Positions 37,394-45,888 of a DNA stretch of 64,000 nucleotides are shown in pieces. Under the pieces are notes generated by a model. It was not told the origin of the DNA and searched no databases. It saw only the letters and a program-made list of their open reading frames with translations. The position numbers and the translations under genes are program-made. Each line of letters begins with the position of its first letter. Positions within the stretch are counted from its first letter, which is position 1. The DNA lies in contig NZ_CP049919.1 in NCBI RefSeq assembly GCF_015624425.1, positions 5,580,001 through 5,644,000 on the forward strand, read 5' to 3'. This DNA comes from Roseateles sp. DAIF2. Lineage in GTDB: Bacteria; Pseudomonadota; Gammaproteobacteria; Burkholderiales; Burkholderiaceae_C.

Positions 37394-38163
37394 GCGCGGC
37401 CGTCAGCGCGCCGGCCGCCCCGGTCAGCCGTCTGGAGGCCGAGGGCCTGCAGAAGACCTATGGCGTGCGCAAGGTGGTCAAGAACGTGCACCTGGACGTG
37501 CACAGCGGCGAGGTGGTCGGCCTGCTGGGCCCCAACGGCGCCGGCAAGACCACCAGCTTCTACATGATCGTCGGCCTGGTGCGCGCCGATGCCGGCGAGA
37601 TCCGCATCGACGGCCGACCGGTGCAGCGCCTGCCGATTCATCTGCGCTCGCGCCTGGGCCTGTCCTACCTGCCGCAGGAGGCCTCGATCTTCCGCAAGCT
37701 CACCGTCGAGGAGAACATCCGCGCGGTGCTGGAGCTGCAGCAGGACGCCGAGGGCCGCGCCTGGCCCAAGGCGCGCATCGACAAGGCGCTGGACAACCTG
37801 CTGCACGAGCTCTCGATCGAGAAGCTGCGCGACAGCCCGGCCCCGGCCCTGTCCGGCGGCGAGCGCCGGCGCGTCGAGATCGCGCGCGCGCTGGCCACCC
37901 AACCGCGCTTCATCCTGCTGGACGAACCCTTCGCCGGCGTCGACCCGATCGCGGTGCTGGAGATCCAGCGCATCATTCGCTTCCTGAAGCAGCGCGGCAT
38001 CGGCGTGCTGATCACCGACCACAACGTGCGCGAGACCCTGGGCATCTGCGACCGTGCCTACATCATCAGCGAGGGCACGGTGCTGGCCGAGGGCACGCCG
38101 CACGAGATCGTCGAGAACGCGGACGTGCGCAAGGTCTATCTGGGCGAACATTTCCGGATGTAG
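37390..38163 (+). CDS. lptB: LPS export ATP-binding protein LptB
   Basis: 257-residue ABC ATPase that powers LPS extraction with LptFG. Walker A GPNGAGKT (47-54), signature [15 protein letters not shown], Walker [14 protein letters not shown] and the switch His in ITDHNVRET are all present; the [18 protein letters not shown]-loop region is diagnostic of LptB. The ATG overlaps the lptA stop, and rpoN begins 15 bp after the stop. Confidence 0.97.
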   Translation: MSAAVSAPAAPVSRLEAEGLQKTYGVRKVVKNVHLDVHSGEVVGLLGPNGAGKTTSFYMIVGLVRADAGEIRIDGRPVQRLPIHLRSRLGLSYLPQEASIFRKLTVEENIRAVLELQQDAEGRAWPKARIDKALDNLLHELSIEKLRDSPAPALSGGERRRVEIARALATQPRFILLDEPFAGVDPIAVLEIQRIIRFLKQRGIGVLITDHNVRETLGICDRAYIISEGTVLAEGTPHEIVENADVRKVYLGEHFRM

Positions 38164-38177
38164 AGGCAGCGGCCCGC

Positions 38178-39686
38178 ATGAAGCCCTCCCTGCAGGTCCG
38201 CCTCAGCCAGCATCTGGCCCTGACGCCCCAGCTGCAGCAGTCGATCCGGCTGCTGCAGCTCTCGACCCTGGAGCTGAACCAGGAGGTCGAGCAGATGCTG
38301 GCGCAGAACCCGCTGCTGGAGACCGATGAGGAGTTCGCCGACCAGCCCGCGCCCGAAATGCCCGAGCCGCGCAGCAGCGCCAGCAACGACGAGCCGAGCG
38401 GCCAGGCCGCGGATGCCGAGGCCCCGAGCGAGGAGATGCGCGCCGAGGACTTCGGCACCACCGAGCGCGAGGACTGGGAGAATGGCACCGAGCGCGATGA
38501 CTTCGACGGCATTCGCGAGCTGCCCGGCAGCGGCGCGAGCGGCAATGGCGACGAGGATGGCGAGCGCCCCGAGCAGGAGGCGCCGTCGATCAGCCTGCAG
38601 GAGCATCTGAACCAGCAGCTGGCCGGCATGCTGCTGGGCCCCGAGGACCGCGCCGCGCTGCATGTGCTGATCGAGTCGCTCAACGAGGACGGCTATCTGG
38701 AGGACAGCCTCGAGGAGCTGGCCGAGGCGCTGCTCGGCGGGGAGGCCGATGCCGAGACCCGCGAGGAACTGCTGGACCGGCTGCGCTGCGCGCTGAAATG
38801 GCTGCAGAGCCTGGAGCCCGCCGGCGTCGGCGCGCGCGACCTGCCCGAATGCCTGCTGCTGCAGCTGCGCGCCCAGCCGCGCTGCCAGGCCCAGGCGGTG
38901 GCGATCCTGATCTGCAAGCAATACCTGGAGCTGCTGGCCAAGCGCGATGCGAAGCGCCTGATGTCGCTGACCGGCGCCGACGAAGCCCTGCTGCGCGAGG
39001 CCCAGGCCCTGATCACCGCGCTGGAGCCCAAGCCCGGCCGGCCCTTCTCGCGCAACCAGGCGCAGGCCGTCGTGCCCGACGTGATCGTGCAGAAGGTCGG
39101 GCGCGAGTTCCGCGTGCTGCTCAATCCCGATGTGGCGCCCAAGCTGCGCATCAACGAGCTCTATGCCCAAGCCCTGCGCGCCACGCGCGGCGGCGTCAGC
39201 AACACCGCGCTGGGCGCCCAGCTGCAGGAGGCGCGCTGGTTCATCAAGAACATCCAGCAGCGCTTCGACACCATCCTGCGCGTCTCGCGGGCCATCGTCG
39301 AGCGCCAGAAGGGCTTCTTCACCCATGGCGAGCTGGCGATGAAGCCGCTGGTGCTCCGAGAAATAGCCGACGAGCTGGGCCTGCACGAATCGACCATCTC
39401 GCGCGTCACCAACGCCAAGTACATGGCGACCCGCTTCGGCACCTTCGAGCTGAAGTACTTCTTCGGCTCCGGCCTCTCGACCGAGGCCGGCGGCAACGCC
39501 TCCAGCACCGCGGTACGCGCGCTGATCAAGCAGTTCGTCGCCGCCGAGGACCCGGCCAAGCCGCTCTCGGACAGCGCGCTGTCGAACATGCTGGAGGAGC
39601 AGGGCATCCAGGTCGCGCGCCGCACCGTCGCCAAGTACCGCGAGGCGCTGAAGATCGCGCCGGCGAACCTGCGCAAATCGCTCTAA
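38178..39686 (+). CDS. rpoN: RNA polymerase sigma-54 factor
   Basis: 502 residues. Region I (1-50) is Gln/Leu-rich (LTPQLQQSIRLLQLSTLELNQE) and contacts activators; an acidic region II follows (about 50-130); the core-binding domain and helix-turn-helix come next; the C-terminal RpoN box ARRTVAKYRE is at about 480-489. It directs transcription from -24/-12 promoters with enhancer-binding proteins. Position after lptA-lptB is standard for proteobacteria. The usual downstream hpf and ptsN genes are absent; an RNA methyltransferase gene follows instead. Confidence 0.97.
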   Translation: MKPSLQVRLSQHLALTPQLQQSIRLLQLSTLELNQEVEQMLAQNPLLETDEEFADQPAPEMPEPRSSASNDEPSGQAADAEAPSEEMRAEDFGTTEREDWENGTERDDFDGIRELPGSGASGNGDEDGERPEQEAPSISLQEHLNQQLAGMLLGPEDRAALHVLIESLNEDGYLEDSLEELAEALLGGEADAETREELLDRLRCALKWLQSLEPAGVGARDLPECLLLQLRAQPRCQAQAVAILICKQYLELLAKRDAKRLMSLTGADEALLREAQALITALEPKPGRPFSRNQAQAVVPDVIVQKVGREFRVLLNPDVAPKLRINELYAQALRATRGGVSNTALGAQLQEARWFIKNIQQRFDTILRVSRAIVERQKGFFTHGELAMKPLVLREIADELGLHESTISRVTNAKYMATRFGTFELKYFFGSGLSTEAGGNASSTAVRALIKQFVAAEDPAKPLSDSALSNMLEEQGIQVARRTVAKYREALKIAPANLRKSL

Positions 39687-39735
39687 CCGCGGGCAGGGGA
39701 CAATAGCGCTTTCTTCCGTCGCTTCCGTCCCCATC

Positions 39736-41001
39736 ATGGCCCGCCCCGAAACTCTCTATCTTTTCGTCTCCTGCCCCGCCGGCGTCGAGTCCTGGCTGGC
39801 GGACGAGATCAAGGCCATCGTGCCGAAGGCCGGCGTCGAGGCGCTGCGCGGCGGGGTCTCGGTGCACAGCGATGCCGAGGGCGTGATGCGTATCAACCTC
39901 GAAAGCCGGCTGGCGCAGCGCGTGCTGGTCGAGCTGATCGAGGGCGGCTACCGCCATGAGGACGATCTCTACGCGCTGGCGCGCCGGGTCGACTGGGAGC
40001 GCTGGATCACGCCCCAGCACACGATCAAGATCGACACCACCGCCCAGCGCTCGCCGCTGAAGAGCCTCAACTTCGCCACCCTGCGCATCAAGGACGCGAT
40101 CTGCGACCAGCTACGCGAGTCGCAGGGCGAGCGCCCCAGCGTCGATACCCGCGCGCCAGACCTGCCGGTGGTGCTGCACCTGGGCGCGGAGCGCGCCGCG
40201 CTCTATGTCGACACCTCGGGCGAGCCGCTGTTCAAGCGCGGCTGGCGCGAGGACAAGGGCGATGCGCCGCTGAAGGAGACCCTGGCCGCCGCGATGCTGG
40301 CCGCGGCCGGCTGGAAGGGCACGCCCGAGAGCGGTGGCGCGCTGCACGATCCCTGCTGCGGCTCCGGCACGATCGCGGTCGAGGCCGCGCAGATCGCCTG
40401 CGGCATGGCCGCCGGCCTGCACCGCCGTTTCGCCTTCGAGCGCCAGTTGCCATTCGCGCCGCTGCGCCAGCGTTGGCTGGAGCTGAAGCAGGAGGCCAAG
40501 GCACGCGAGCATGCTCCGGCGGTGCCGATCTACTGCAGCGACGTGGCCTTCCGCATGGTCGACTTCGCGCGCCGCAACGCCGAGCGCGCCGGCGTCGCGC
40601 AATACATCCAGTTCAACGGCGGCGACGCGCTGGAGCGCCCGGCGCCCAGGCTGCCCGAGGACATGCCCGGCACCATCATGATGAACCCGCCCTACGGCGA
40701 GCGCATCGAGGTGCGCGGCAAGGCCGCCGCCGTGCGCGATGCCGGCGGCTCAGAGGCGCGCGATGGCGGCGACGACTTCTTCCCGCGCCTGTCCGCGCAT
40801 TGGAAGCGCGCCTACACGCAGCATGCGGCCGGCTGGACCGCCTGGCTGCTGTGCCCCGACATGAAGCTGCCCAGCAAGATGCGACTGAAGGAGTCGCGCC
40901 GCGTGCCGATGTGGAACGGCCCGATCGAATGCCGCATGTTCCGCTTCGACCTGGTGGCCGGCTCGGCGCGCAAGGACAAGCCGGCGGCGGAAGAGGCCTG
41001 A
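39736..41001 (+). CDS. THUMP-domain class I SAM RNA methyltransferase (RlmL-like)
   Basis: 421 residues. An N-terminal THUMP RNA-binding region (about 45-155) precedes a Rossmann-fold methyltransferase with the SAM motif DPCCGSGTIAVEA (near 205) and the catalytic N-type motif NPPYGER (near 315), which acts on an exocyclic guanine amine. This matches the RlmL half of E. coli RlmKL, which makes m2G2445 in 23S rRNA; related TrmN-like enzymes modify tRNA, so the target is probable rather than certain. The C-terminus is Ala/Lys-rich and short. It follows rpoN on the same strand. Confidence 0.88.
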   Translation: MARPETLYLFVSCPAGVESWLADEIKAIVPKAGVEALRGGVSVHSDAEGVMRINLESRLAQRVLVELIEGGYRHEDDLYALARRVDWERWITPQHTIKIDTTAQRSPLKSLNFATLRIKDAICDQLRESQGERPSVDTRAPDLPVVLHLGAERAALYVDTSGEPLFKRGWREDKGDAPLKETLAAAMLAAAGWKGTPESGGALHDPCCGSGTIAVEAAQIACGMAAGLHRRFAFERQLPFAPLRQRWLELKQEAKAREHAPAVPIYCSDVAFRMVDFARRNAERAGVAQYIQFNGGDALERPAPRLPEDMPGTIMMNPPYGERIEVRGKAAAVRDAGGSEARDGGDDFFPRLSAHWKRAYTQHAAGWTAWLLCPDMKLPSKMRLKESRRVPMWNGPIECRMFRFDLVAGSARKDKPAAEEA

Positions 41002-41036
41002 ACGGCTCGCTAGTTACCGGGTCCCAAGCTGGGACC

Positions 41037-41537
41037 TCAGGACTTCTTGGCTCGCACCTTCTCCGTCACGACCTGCTGGGTAGCGGCATCCTCGATCCAG
41101 ACCGAGGAGCCGTCCTTCTTCAGCTCGCCCTTGACCACATAGCGGGCATCGGCCACCGGCGTGAATTCGACGACCCCTTCCACCTCGAAGAAGGTGCCGG
41201 CGGCACGGCTGGCCAGCTCGTGAATCGGGGCCGCCGTCTGGTGAGTGCCGATCAGTTTGAGCTTCAATGGCACGGTCGGAACCTTGCGCGTGACGAACTG
41301 GGCGCTCAGTGCAAAGCCTCGTCCATGGCTCGCCTTGCGCGATTCGATGATGGCGCTGTTGATCGCGCGGCCATCGATCTCCTGCACCGCAAAAAACTGA
41401 GCCTTGCTCCCGTCTTCGGCAAAACCGCTGTCGGCAACCGTAGCGGTAGGCCCCTTGTAGTCGTCTGGTACCGAGGGCTGGAGCGTCGCGCAGCCCGTGA
41501 GGGCCGCTAGAGCGAGGATCGACAGAAGGCGTTGCAT
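41037..41537 (-). CDS. Lipoprotein of unknown function
   Basis: 166 residues with a lipoprotein signal peptide and lipobox LTGC (Cys16). The mature part is mostly beta strand, with HGRGFALSAQFVTRKVP and ARYVVKGELKKDGSSVWIED. No family was recognised. AGGGAG sits nine bases before the ATG. It is the last gene of a minus-strand run after rsmE and the ankyrin gene, 45 bp behind the latter, so it may be co-transcribed. Confidence 0.7.
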   Translation of the reverse strand: MQRLLSILALAALTGCATLQPSVPDDYKGPTATVADSGFAEDGSKAQFFAVQEIDGRAINSAIIESRKASHGRGFALSAQFVTRKVPTVPLKLKLIGTHQTAAPIHELASRAAGTFFEVEGVVEFTPVADARYVVKGELKKDGSSVWIEDAATQQVVTEKVRAKKS

Positions 41538-41582
41538 GGGTTGGGCTCCCTGTTGGATGTTGTGGAGCCGGGACTGTAGCGT

Positions 41583-41960
41583 TTACATCTCACGCCACCA
41601 ACGCCACAGTGCTCGCAAGCCGAAGTCTTTCGCCTCCGGTCCTGTCACAGCGATCCCCTCGTCGCTAGCGACGCCATGCCGCGCCAGCAGCTCGCGCAGC
41701 TCCGACCGGCCGCTGCGCTGCGCCGCCTGGACGGGGGTCAGGGCGTCGAACTCCGACAGCAGGCGCGGATCGGCCCCGCCCTCGAGCAGGGCCTGGCTGG
41801 TCTCCAGCCGTCCGGCCAGCAGGGCGCCGACCAGCGCGCTGCACTGGAACTCGGGATGCTGGAAGTTCGGGTCGACGCCCTTGCCGAGGTAATAGCGCAG
41901 CAGCTCGACATCACCGTCGACCGCCGCGCCATACATCTCCTTCCAGTCGCCGCCCGACAT
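41583..41960 (-). CDS. Small ankyrin-repeat protein
   Basis: 125 residues with three ankyrin-like repeats: [44 protein letters not shown], and [25 protein letters not shown]. No signal peptide, so a cytoplasmic protein-binding adaptor is likely. The start lies three bases after the rsmE stop, indicating translational coupling. Partner unknown. Confidence 0.8.
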   Translation of the reverse strand: MSGGDWKEMYGAAVDGDVELLRYYLGKGVDPNFQHPEFQCSALVGALLAGRLETSQALLEGGADPRLLSEFDALTPVQAAQRSGRSELRELLARHGVASDEGIAVTGPEAKDFGLRALWRWWREM

Positions 41961-41963
41961 GGT

Positions 41964-42692
41964 TCAGGCCTCCGACAGCGCCAGCCAGCCCAGCACCGCC
42001 AGCGGCGCCGTATCGGCACGCAGGATGCGCGGTCCCAGTTGCAGCGCGACGAAGCCGCGCGCGCGTGCGGCATCCTCCTCGGCCGGGCTCAGGCCGCCCT
42101 CGGGACCGCTGAGCACCAGGGTCTCGCCGGCGGCCGCCTGCGCGGCCAGCGGCTGCGCCGCGGTCGGGCTCAGCAGCCAGCGGCGCTGCTGCATGCCAAC
42201 CGGGGCCAGGTCTTGCAGCCAGGCGGCCAGCGGGCGCACCGGCGCGATCTCGGGCACGCGGCCGCGGCCGCATTGCTCGCAGGCCGCGATCGCGACGCCG
42301 CGCCAATGCGCCACCTTCTTCTCGGCCCGCTCGCCGGCCAGGCGCAGCACCGAGCGCTCGCTCATCAGCGGCTGGATGCGGGCCACGCCCAGCTCGGTGG
42401 CCTTCTCGACCAGGCCGTCCATGCGGTCGTTGGCCGGCATCACGAGCGCCAGGGTGACGGCCTGGGCCAGCTCGCGCGCCACCGGCCGGCGCTCCAGCAG
42501 GTTTACCCGCACGGCGCTGCGCCCCATCGCGGTGACCTCGGCCGCCCAGTCATCGCCCGCGCCGTCGAACAGCAGCACTGGGCTGCCGGGCTGCAGGCGC
42601 AGCACCTGCACATGGCGGGCCGCGACGGGCGGCAACTCGATCTCGCCGGCCGCGACGAGCGGCTGGTCGACAAAAAAACGCGGCGGGGCCAT
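41964..42692 (-). CDS. rsmE: 16S rRNA (uracil-1498-N3)-methyltransferase
   Basis: 242 residues. An N-terminal PUA-like RNA-binding domain (1-70) is followed by a SPOUT methyltransferase with the knot motifs [16 protein letters not shown] and [16 protein letters not shown]. RsmE methylates U1498 in helix 44 of 16S rRNA. The start at 42692 (MAPPRFFVD) fits the family's usual N-terminus; 40 upstream in-frame codons were discarded. First gene of the unit rsmE, ankyrin protein, lipoprotein. Confidence 0.95.
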   Translation of the reverse strand: MAPPRFFVDQPLVAAGEIELPPVAARHVQVLRLQPGSPVLLFDGAGDDWAAEVTAMGRSAVRVNLLERRPVARELAQAVTLALVMPANDRMDGLVEKATELGVARIQPLMSERSVLRLAGERAEKKVAHWRGVAIAACEQCGRGRVPEIAPVRPLAAWLQDLAPVGMQQRRWLLSPTAAQPLAAQAAAGETLVLSGPEGGLSPAEEDAARARGFVALQLGPRILRADTAPLAVLGWLALSEA

Positions 42693-42804
42693 GGCTCTTG
42701 CTTTCTCTCTTCTCGGTCTCGAATGCTTCTCGGGGCGTAATGCTGACACAGACTGGCAGCAGGGCCCGCCAACAATGCGGATCCCACGCCAACGGAGCCT
42801 TCCG

Positions 42805-43212
42805 ATGCCCATCCAGACCTACCCCGGCAGCTGCCACTGCGGCCAAGTCCGCTTCGAGGCCGACCTCGACCTGAGCCAGCCCAGCGGCCGCTGCAACTGC
42901 TCGATCTGCGGCAAGACCCGCGGCTGGAACCAGCTGGTGCGGCCCGCGCAACTGCGCGTGCTGGCCGGCGAGGCCGAGCTGAGCGACTACCAGTTCGGCT
43001 CCCGCAGCGGCCACCACCTGTTTTGCCGCCATTGCGGCGTGCGGCCCTTCCTGCGCGGCCATCTGGACATCCTGGGCGGCGACTATGTCAGCGTCAATCT
43101 CGCCTGCCTGGACGATGTGGCGCCCGAGGTGCTGGCGGCGATCCCGGTCGCCTATGCCGATGGCCGCAACAACTGCTGGCACCAGCCGCCGGCGGTCACC
43201 AGCTATCTGTGA
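42805..43212 (+). CDS. GFA-family zinc protein (CENP-V/GFA domain)
   Basis: 135 residues with the GFA zinc-binding pattern: C10-x-C12 ([12 protein letters not shown]), CNCSICGK and FCRHCG, binding two zinc ions. The family was named for glutathione-dependent formaldehyde-activating enzyme, but most members have no proven activity. AACGGAG precedes the ATG. It is divergent from rsmE (112-bp gap) and convergent with the next unknown gene. Confidence 0.85.
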   Translation: MPIQTYPGSCHCGQVRFEADLDLSQPSGRCNCSICGKTRGWNQLVRPAQLRVLAGEAELSDYQFGSRSGHHLFCRHCGVRPFLRGHLDILGGDYVSVNLACLDDVAPEVLAAIPVAYADGRNNCWHQPPAVTSYL

Positions 43213-43228
43213 CGAGCATCGCGGCCCG

Positions 43229-43714
43229 TCAGCCGCGCGGCTGCAGGCCCAGCGCCTGGCGCAGCGCGGCCGCGGCCTCGGCGCCCTTGCTCTGCTGCAC
43301 CCGCTCGACCAGGGTCAGGGCCAGCTTCTGCAGCGCCGCCAGGTCGGGGCATTGCTCGACCTCCAGCGCGAATTTGTAGCCCTTCACCAGGCCCAGCTGC
43401 TTCGGGCCCTGGCCGCTCAGATAGGCATAGAGCTGCTCGTAGCCGAGTCGCGGCGGGTTGCCGAAATCATCGGCCAGCGCCGGCAGCGGCGCGGCGACCG
43501 GGGCCGCCGCGCCCGCCATGGCAATCAGGCCATGCTCGAGCAGGAAGGCCAGGTCGGGCTCGCCGACGCCCTGCACCAGGCTCAGCCATTGGCGCGCCGG
43601 CTTGCTGGCGTCCAGCACCAGCAGCAGGTTGCGCGCACTGCGCGAGAGCGGCAGCGCGCGCGCCTTGATCTCGCCTCGGCCCGCCTCGGTCTTGCTATAA
43701 CTGTGATCCAGCAT
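43229..43714 (-). CDS. Conserved protein of unknown function
   Basis: 161 residues, no signal peptide and no membrane segment. Two predicted helical/mixed regions are joined by an Ala/Pro linker (GAAAPVAAPLPALADD). The C-terminal segment YEQLYAYLSGQGPKQLGLVKGYKFALEVEQ is distinctive but unassigned. A very strong GGAGGAGAGG site precedes the ATG, so it is a real gene. It starts 36 bp from the large palindromic element. Confidence 0.65.
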   Translation of the reverse strand: MLDHSYSKTEAGRGEIKARALPLSRSARNLLLVLDASKPARQWLSLVQGVGEPDLAFLLEHGLIAMAGAAAPVAAPLPALADDFGNPPRLGYEQLYAYLSGQGPKQLGLVKGYKFALEVEQCPDLAALQKLALTLVERVQQSKGAEAAAALRQALGLQPRG

Positions 43715-43750
43715 GCCCGCCTCTCCTCCGCATCTCTTGTGCCGCGAATC

Positions 43751-44019
43751 TAGGGCCTGTCATCCAATAGGGCAACCCTGCGCCGGGACTGCAAGGCATG
43801 CAGCGCTAGACGCGGGCCGCAGGTCGGGGCCATCCCCGACCCAGGACCGCAACGACGCGATGCGTGTCTTGCAGCCCCGGCCCTTCGGGTAGCCCCACCC
43901 AGCGGGCGCACTCGTCGTTGCAAATGCTCACCGGGGCCCAACCCCGGTTCCGCTTTGCGCCTAGATTGCGCCCGCCGGGTGAGGCTACGCAGGGCTGTCC
44001 TATTGGGTGGCAGGCCCTA
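43751..44019. repeat. 269-bp near-complete palindromic element
   Basis: The outer 32 bases (43751-43782 and 43988-44019) are inverted repeats with 28 of 32 matches; three of the four differences keep G-T pairing. Further in, mirrored hairpins (43822-43841 and 43930-43948) and GCAACGACG (43849) / CGTCGTTGC (43913) share one symmetry axis at 43885. It fills the gap between fadD and the unknown gene. No transposase is present. It looks like a MITE-like or structured-RNA repeat. Confidence 0.75.
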
Positions 44020-44051
44020 CGCGGCAGCGCGGCCGGATCACGCCGACTTTG

Positions 44052-45725
44052 TCATTTTTTGTCGCGCAGTTCACGCCGCAGGATCTTGCCGACCGGGGTC
44101 TTGGGCAGCTCGGCGCGGAACTCGATCACGCGCGGGCGCTTGTAGCCGGTCAGGTTGGCCTCGCAGAAGGCGCGCACATCGTCCTCGGTCAGGGCCGGGT
44201 TCTTCTTGACGATCACCACCTTGACCGCCTCGCCGGCCTTCGCGTCCGGCACGCCGACGGCCGCGGCCTCCAGCACGCCGTCCATCTGCGTGATCACGTC
44301 CTCGACCTCGTTCGGATAGACGTTGAAGCCGCTGACCAGGATCATGTCCTTCTTGCGGTCGACGATGCGGAAGTAGCCGCGCTCGTCCACCGTGCCGATG
44401 TCGCCGGTGCGGAAATAGCCGTCGGCCGTCATCACCTTGGCGGTCTCGTCGGGGCGCTGCCAGTAGCCGGCCATCACCTGCGGGCCGCGAATCGCGATCT
44501 CGCCGGTGCCGCCGCCGGTCACCTCCTGGCCCTCGTCGTCCAGCAGGCACAGCTCGGTGCTGGGCAGGGGCAGGCCGATCGAGCCGGTGTAGGTGGTGCT
44601 GTCGGTCGGGTTGCAGCTGGCCACCGGCGAGGTCTCCGAGAGGCCGTAGCCCTCGACGATCGGGCAGCCGGTCTTCTCCAGCCACAGCTTGGCCGTGGCC
44701 TGCTGCACCGCCATGCCGCCGCCGACCGAGATCACCAGGCCGCTCCAGTCCACCGTGTTGAACTGGGCATGGTTGGCCATCGCCAGGAACAGGGTGTTGA
44801 CCGCCGGCAGGCTGTGAAAGCGATGGCCGGACAACTCCTTAAACACCGCCGGCAGGTCGCGCGGATTCGGGATCAGGATGTTGCAGCCGCCCACATGCAT
44901 GGACAGCATCATGTTGGTCGTGAAGCCGAAGATGTGATACAGCGGCAGCGCGCAGACGCTCATCAGCTGCTCGTCCTTGGGCACCTTCTTCAATGCCGGC
45001 TGGTACCAGGCCTCGGCCTGCAGGGTGTTGGCCACCAGGTTGCGATGCAGCAGCACCGCGCCCTTGGAGACGCCGGTGGTGCCGCCGGTGTACTGCAGCA
45101 CCGCGATATCGCCCGGGCCGACCTTGGGCGCCGTATAGGGCTGGCCGCGGCCCTTGGCCACCGCGTCGTTGAAGCGCACCGCGCCGGGCAGCTCGAAGGC
45201 CGGCACCAGCTTCTTCACCTTGCGCACCACGTAGTTGACGATCATGCCCTTGGGGAAGCCCAGCATCTCGCCCATCGAGGCCAGCACCACATGCTTGGTC
45301 GGCACGTTGTTGATGACCTGCTGCAGCGTGGCGGCGAAGTTCTCCAGGATCACGATCGCCTTGGCGCCGGAATCCTTCAGCTGGTGCTCCAGCTCGCGCG
45401 GGGTGTAGAGCGGGTTGACGTTGACCACCACCAGGCCGGCGCGCAGCACGGCGGCCACCGCCACCGGGTACTGCATCACATTGGGCATCATCAGCGCGAC
45501 GCGGTCACCGCGCTCCAGGCCCAGGCCCTGGAAATAGGCGGCCAGGGCGCGCGAGGCCTCGTCGATCTGCGCGAAGCTGATGGAGCGGCCCAGCATCTTG
45601 TAGGCGGCCTGCTGCGGATATTTCTTGAACGCCCCTTCCATCAGGGCCACCAAGGACGGATACAGCTCCGCATTGATGTCCGCCGGCACGCCCGCCGGGT
45701 AGTTCTTCAGCCAGATCTTCTCCAT
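44052..45725 (-). CDS. fadD: Long-chain fatty acid CoA ligase
   Basis: 557-residue AMP-forming acyl-CoA synthetase, which activates fatty acids for beta-oxidation at the inner membrane. Motifs: P-loop YTGGTTGVSKGAVLLHRN, GYGLSETSP, YFRTGDIG, the hinge DRKKDMILVSGFNVYP, and the C-terminal catalytic Lys in PVGKILRREL. The length is close to E. coli FadD (561). The ATG at 45725 has TTGGAG nine bases upstream; a TTG one codon earlier is less likely. It lies downstream of pntB after 163 bp that include a hairpin. Confidence 0.94.
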   Translation of the reverse strand: MEKIWLKNYPAGVPADINAELYPSLVALMEGAFKKYPQQAAYKMLGRSISFAQIDEASRALAAYFQGLGLERGDRVALMMPNVMQYPVAVAAVLRAGLVVVNVNPLYTPRELEHQLKDSGAKAIVILENFAATLQQVINNVPTKHVVLASMGEMLGFPKGMIVNYVVRKVKKLVPAFELPGAVRFNDAVAKGRGQPYTAPKVGPGDIAVLQYTGGTTGVSKGAVLLHRNLVANTLQAEAWYQPALKKVPKDEQLMSVCALPLYHIFGFTTNMMLSMHVGGCNILIPNPRDLPAVFKELSGHRFHSLPAVNTLFLAMANHAQFNTVDWSGLVISVGGGMAVQQATAKLWLEKTGCPIVEGYGLSETSPVASCNPTDSTTYTGSIGLPLPSTELCLLDDEGQEVTGGGTGEIAIRGPQVMAGYWQRPDETAKVMTADGYFRTGDIGTVDERGYFRIVDRKKDMILVSGFNVYPNEVEDVITQMDGVLEAAAVGVPDAKAGEAVKVVIVKKNPALTEDDVRAFCEANLTGYKRPRVIEFRAELPKTPVGKILRRELRDKK

Positions 45726-45755
45726 CAAATCGTCTCCAATTGCGGCCCGGATTCT

Positions 45756-45786
45756 CCCCGATGCTGGAAAACACCAGCATCAGGGG
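45756..45786 (-). promoter_or_regulatory. Hairpin between pntB and fadD
   Basis: CCCCGATGCTGG (45756-45767) pairs with CCAGCATC-A-GGGG (45774-45786) over AAAACA. No T run follows on the minus strand, so it is a 3'-end stabiliser or attenuator rather than a clear terminator. Confidence 0.4.
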
Positions 45787-45888
45787 ATTCGATAGCGGTG
45801 CGTAGAGTGGGCTCTCGGGTGCGCAGGGCACCACGATGGAGCACCGGCGCCGCCGGGTCCGCTTGTTGTTTTTGCCGCGACGGGCCGC

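Noticed and set aside
43751..44019. Palindrome as a CRISPR or insertion sequence
   Set aside because: No regularly spaced repeats and no transposase gene; only inverted symmetry.
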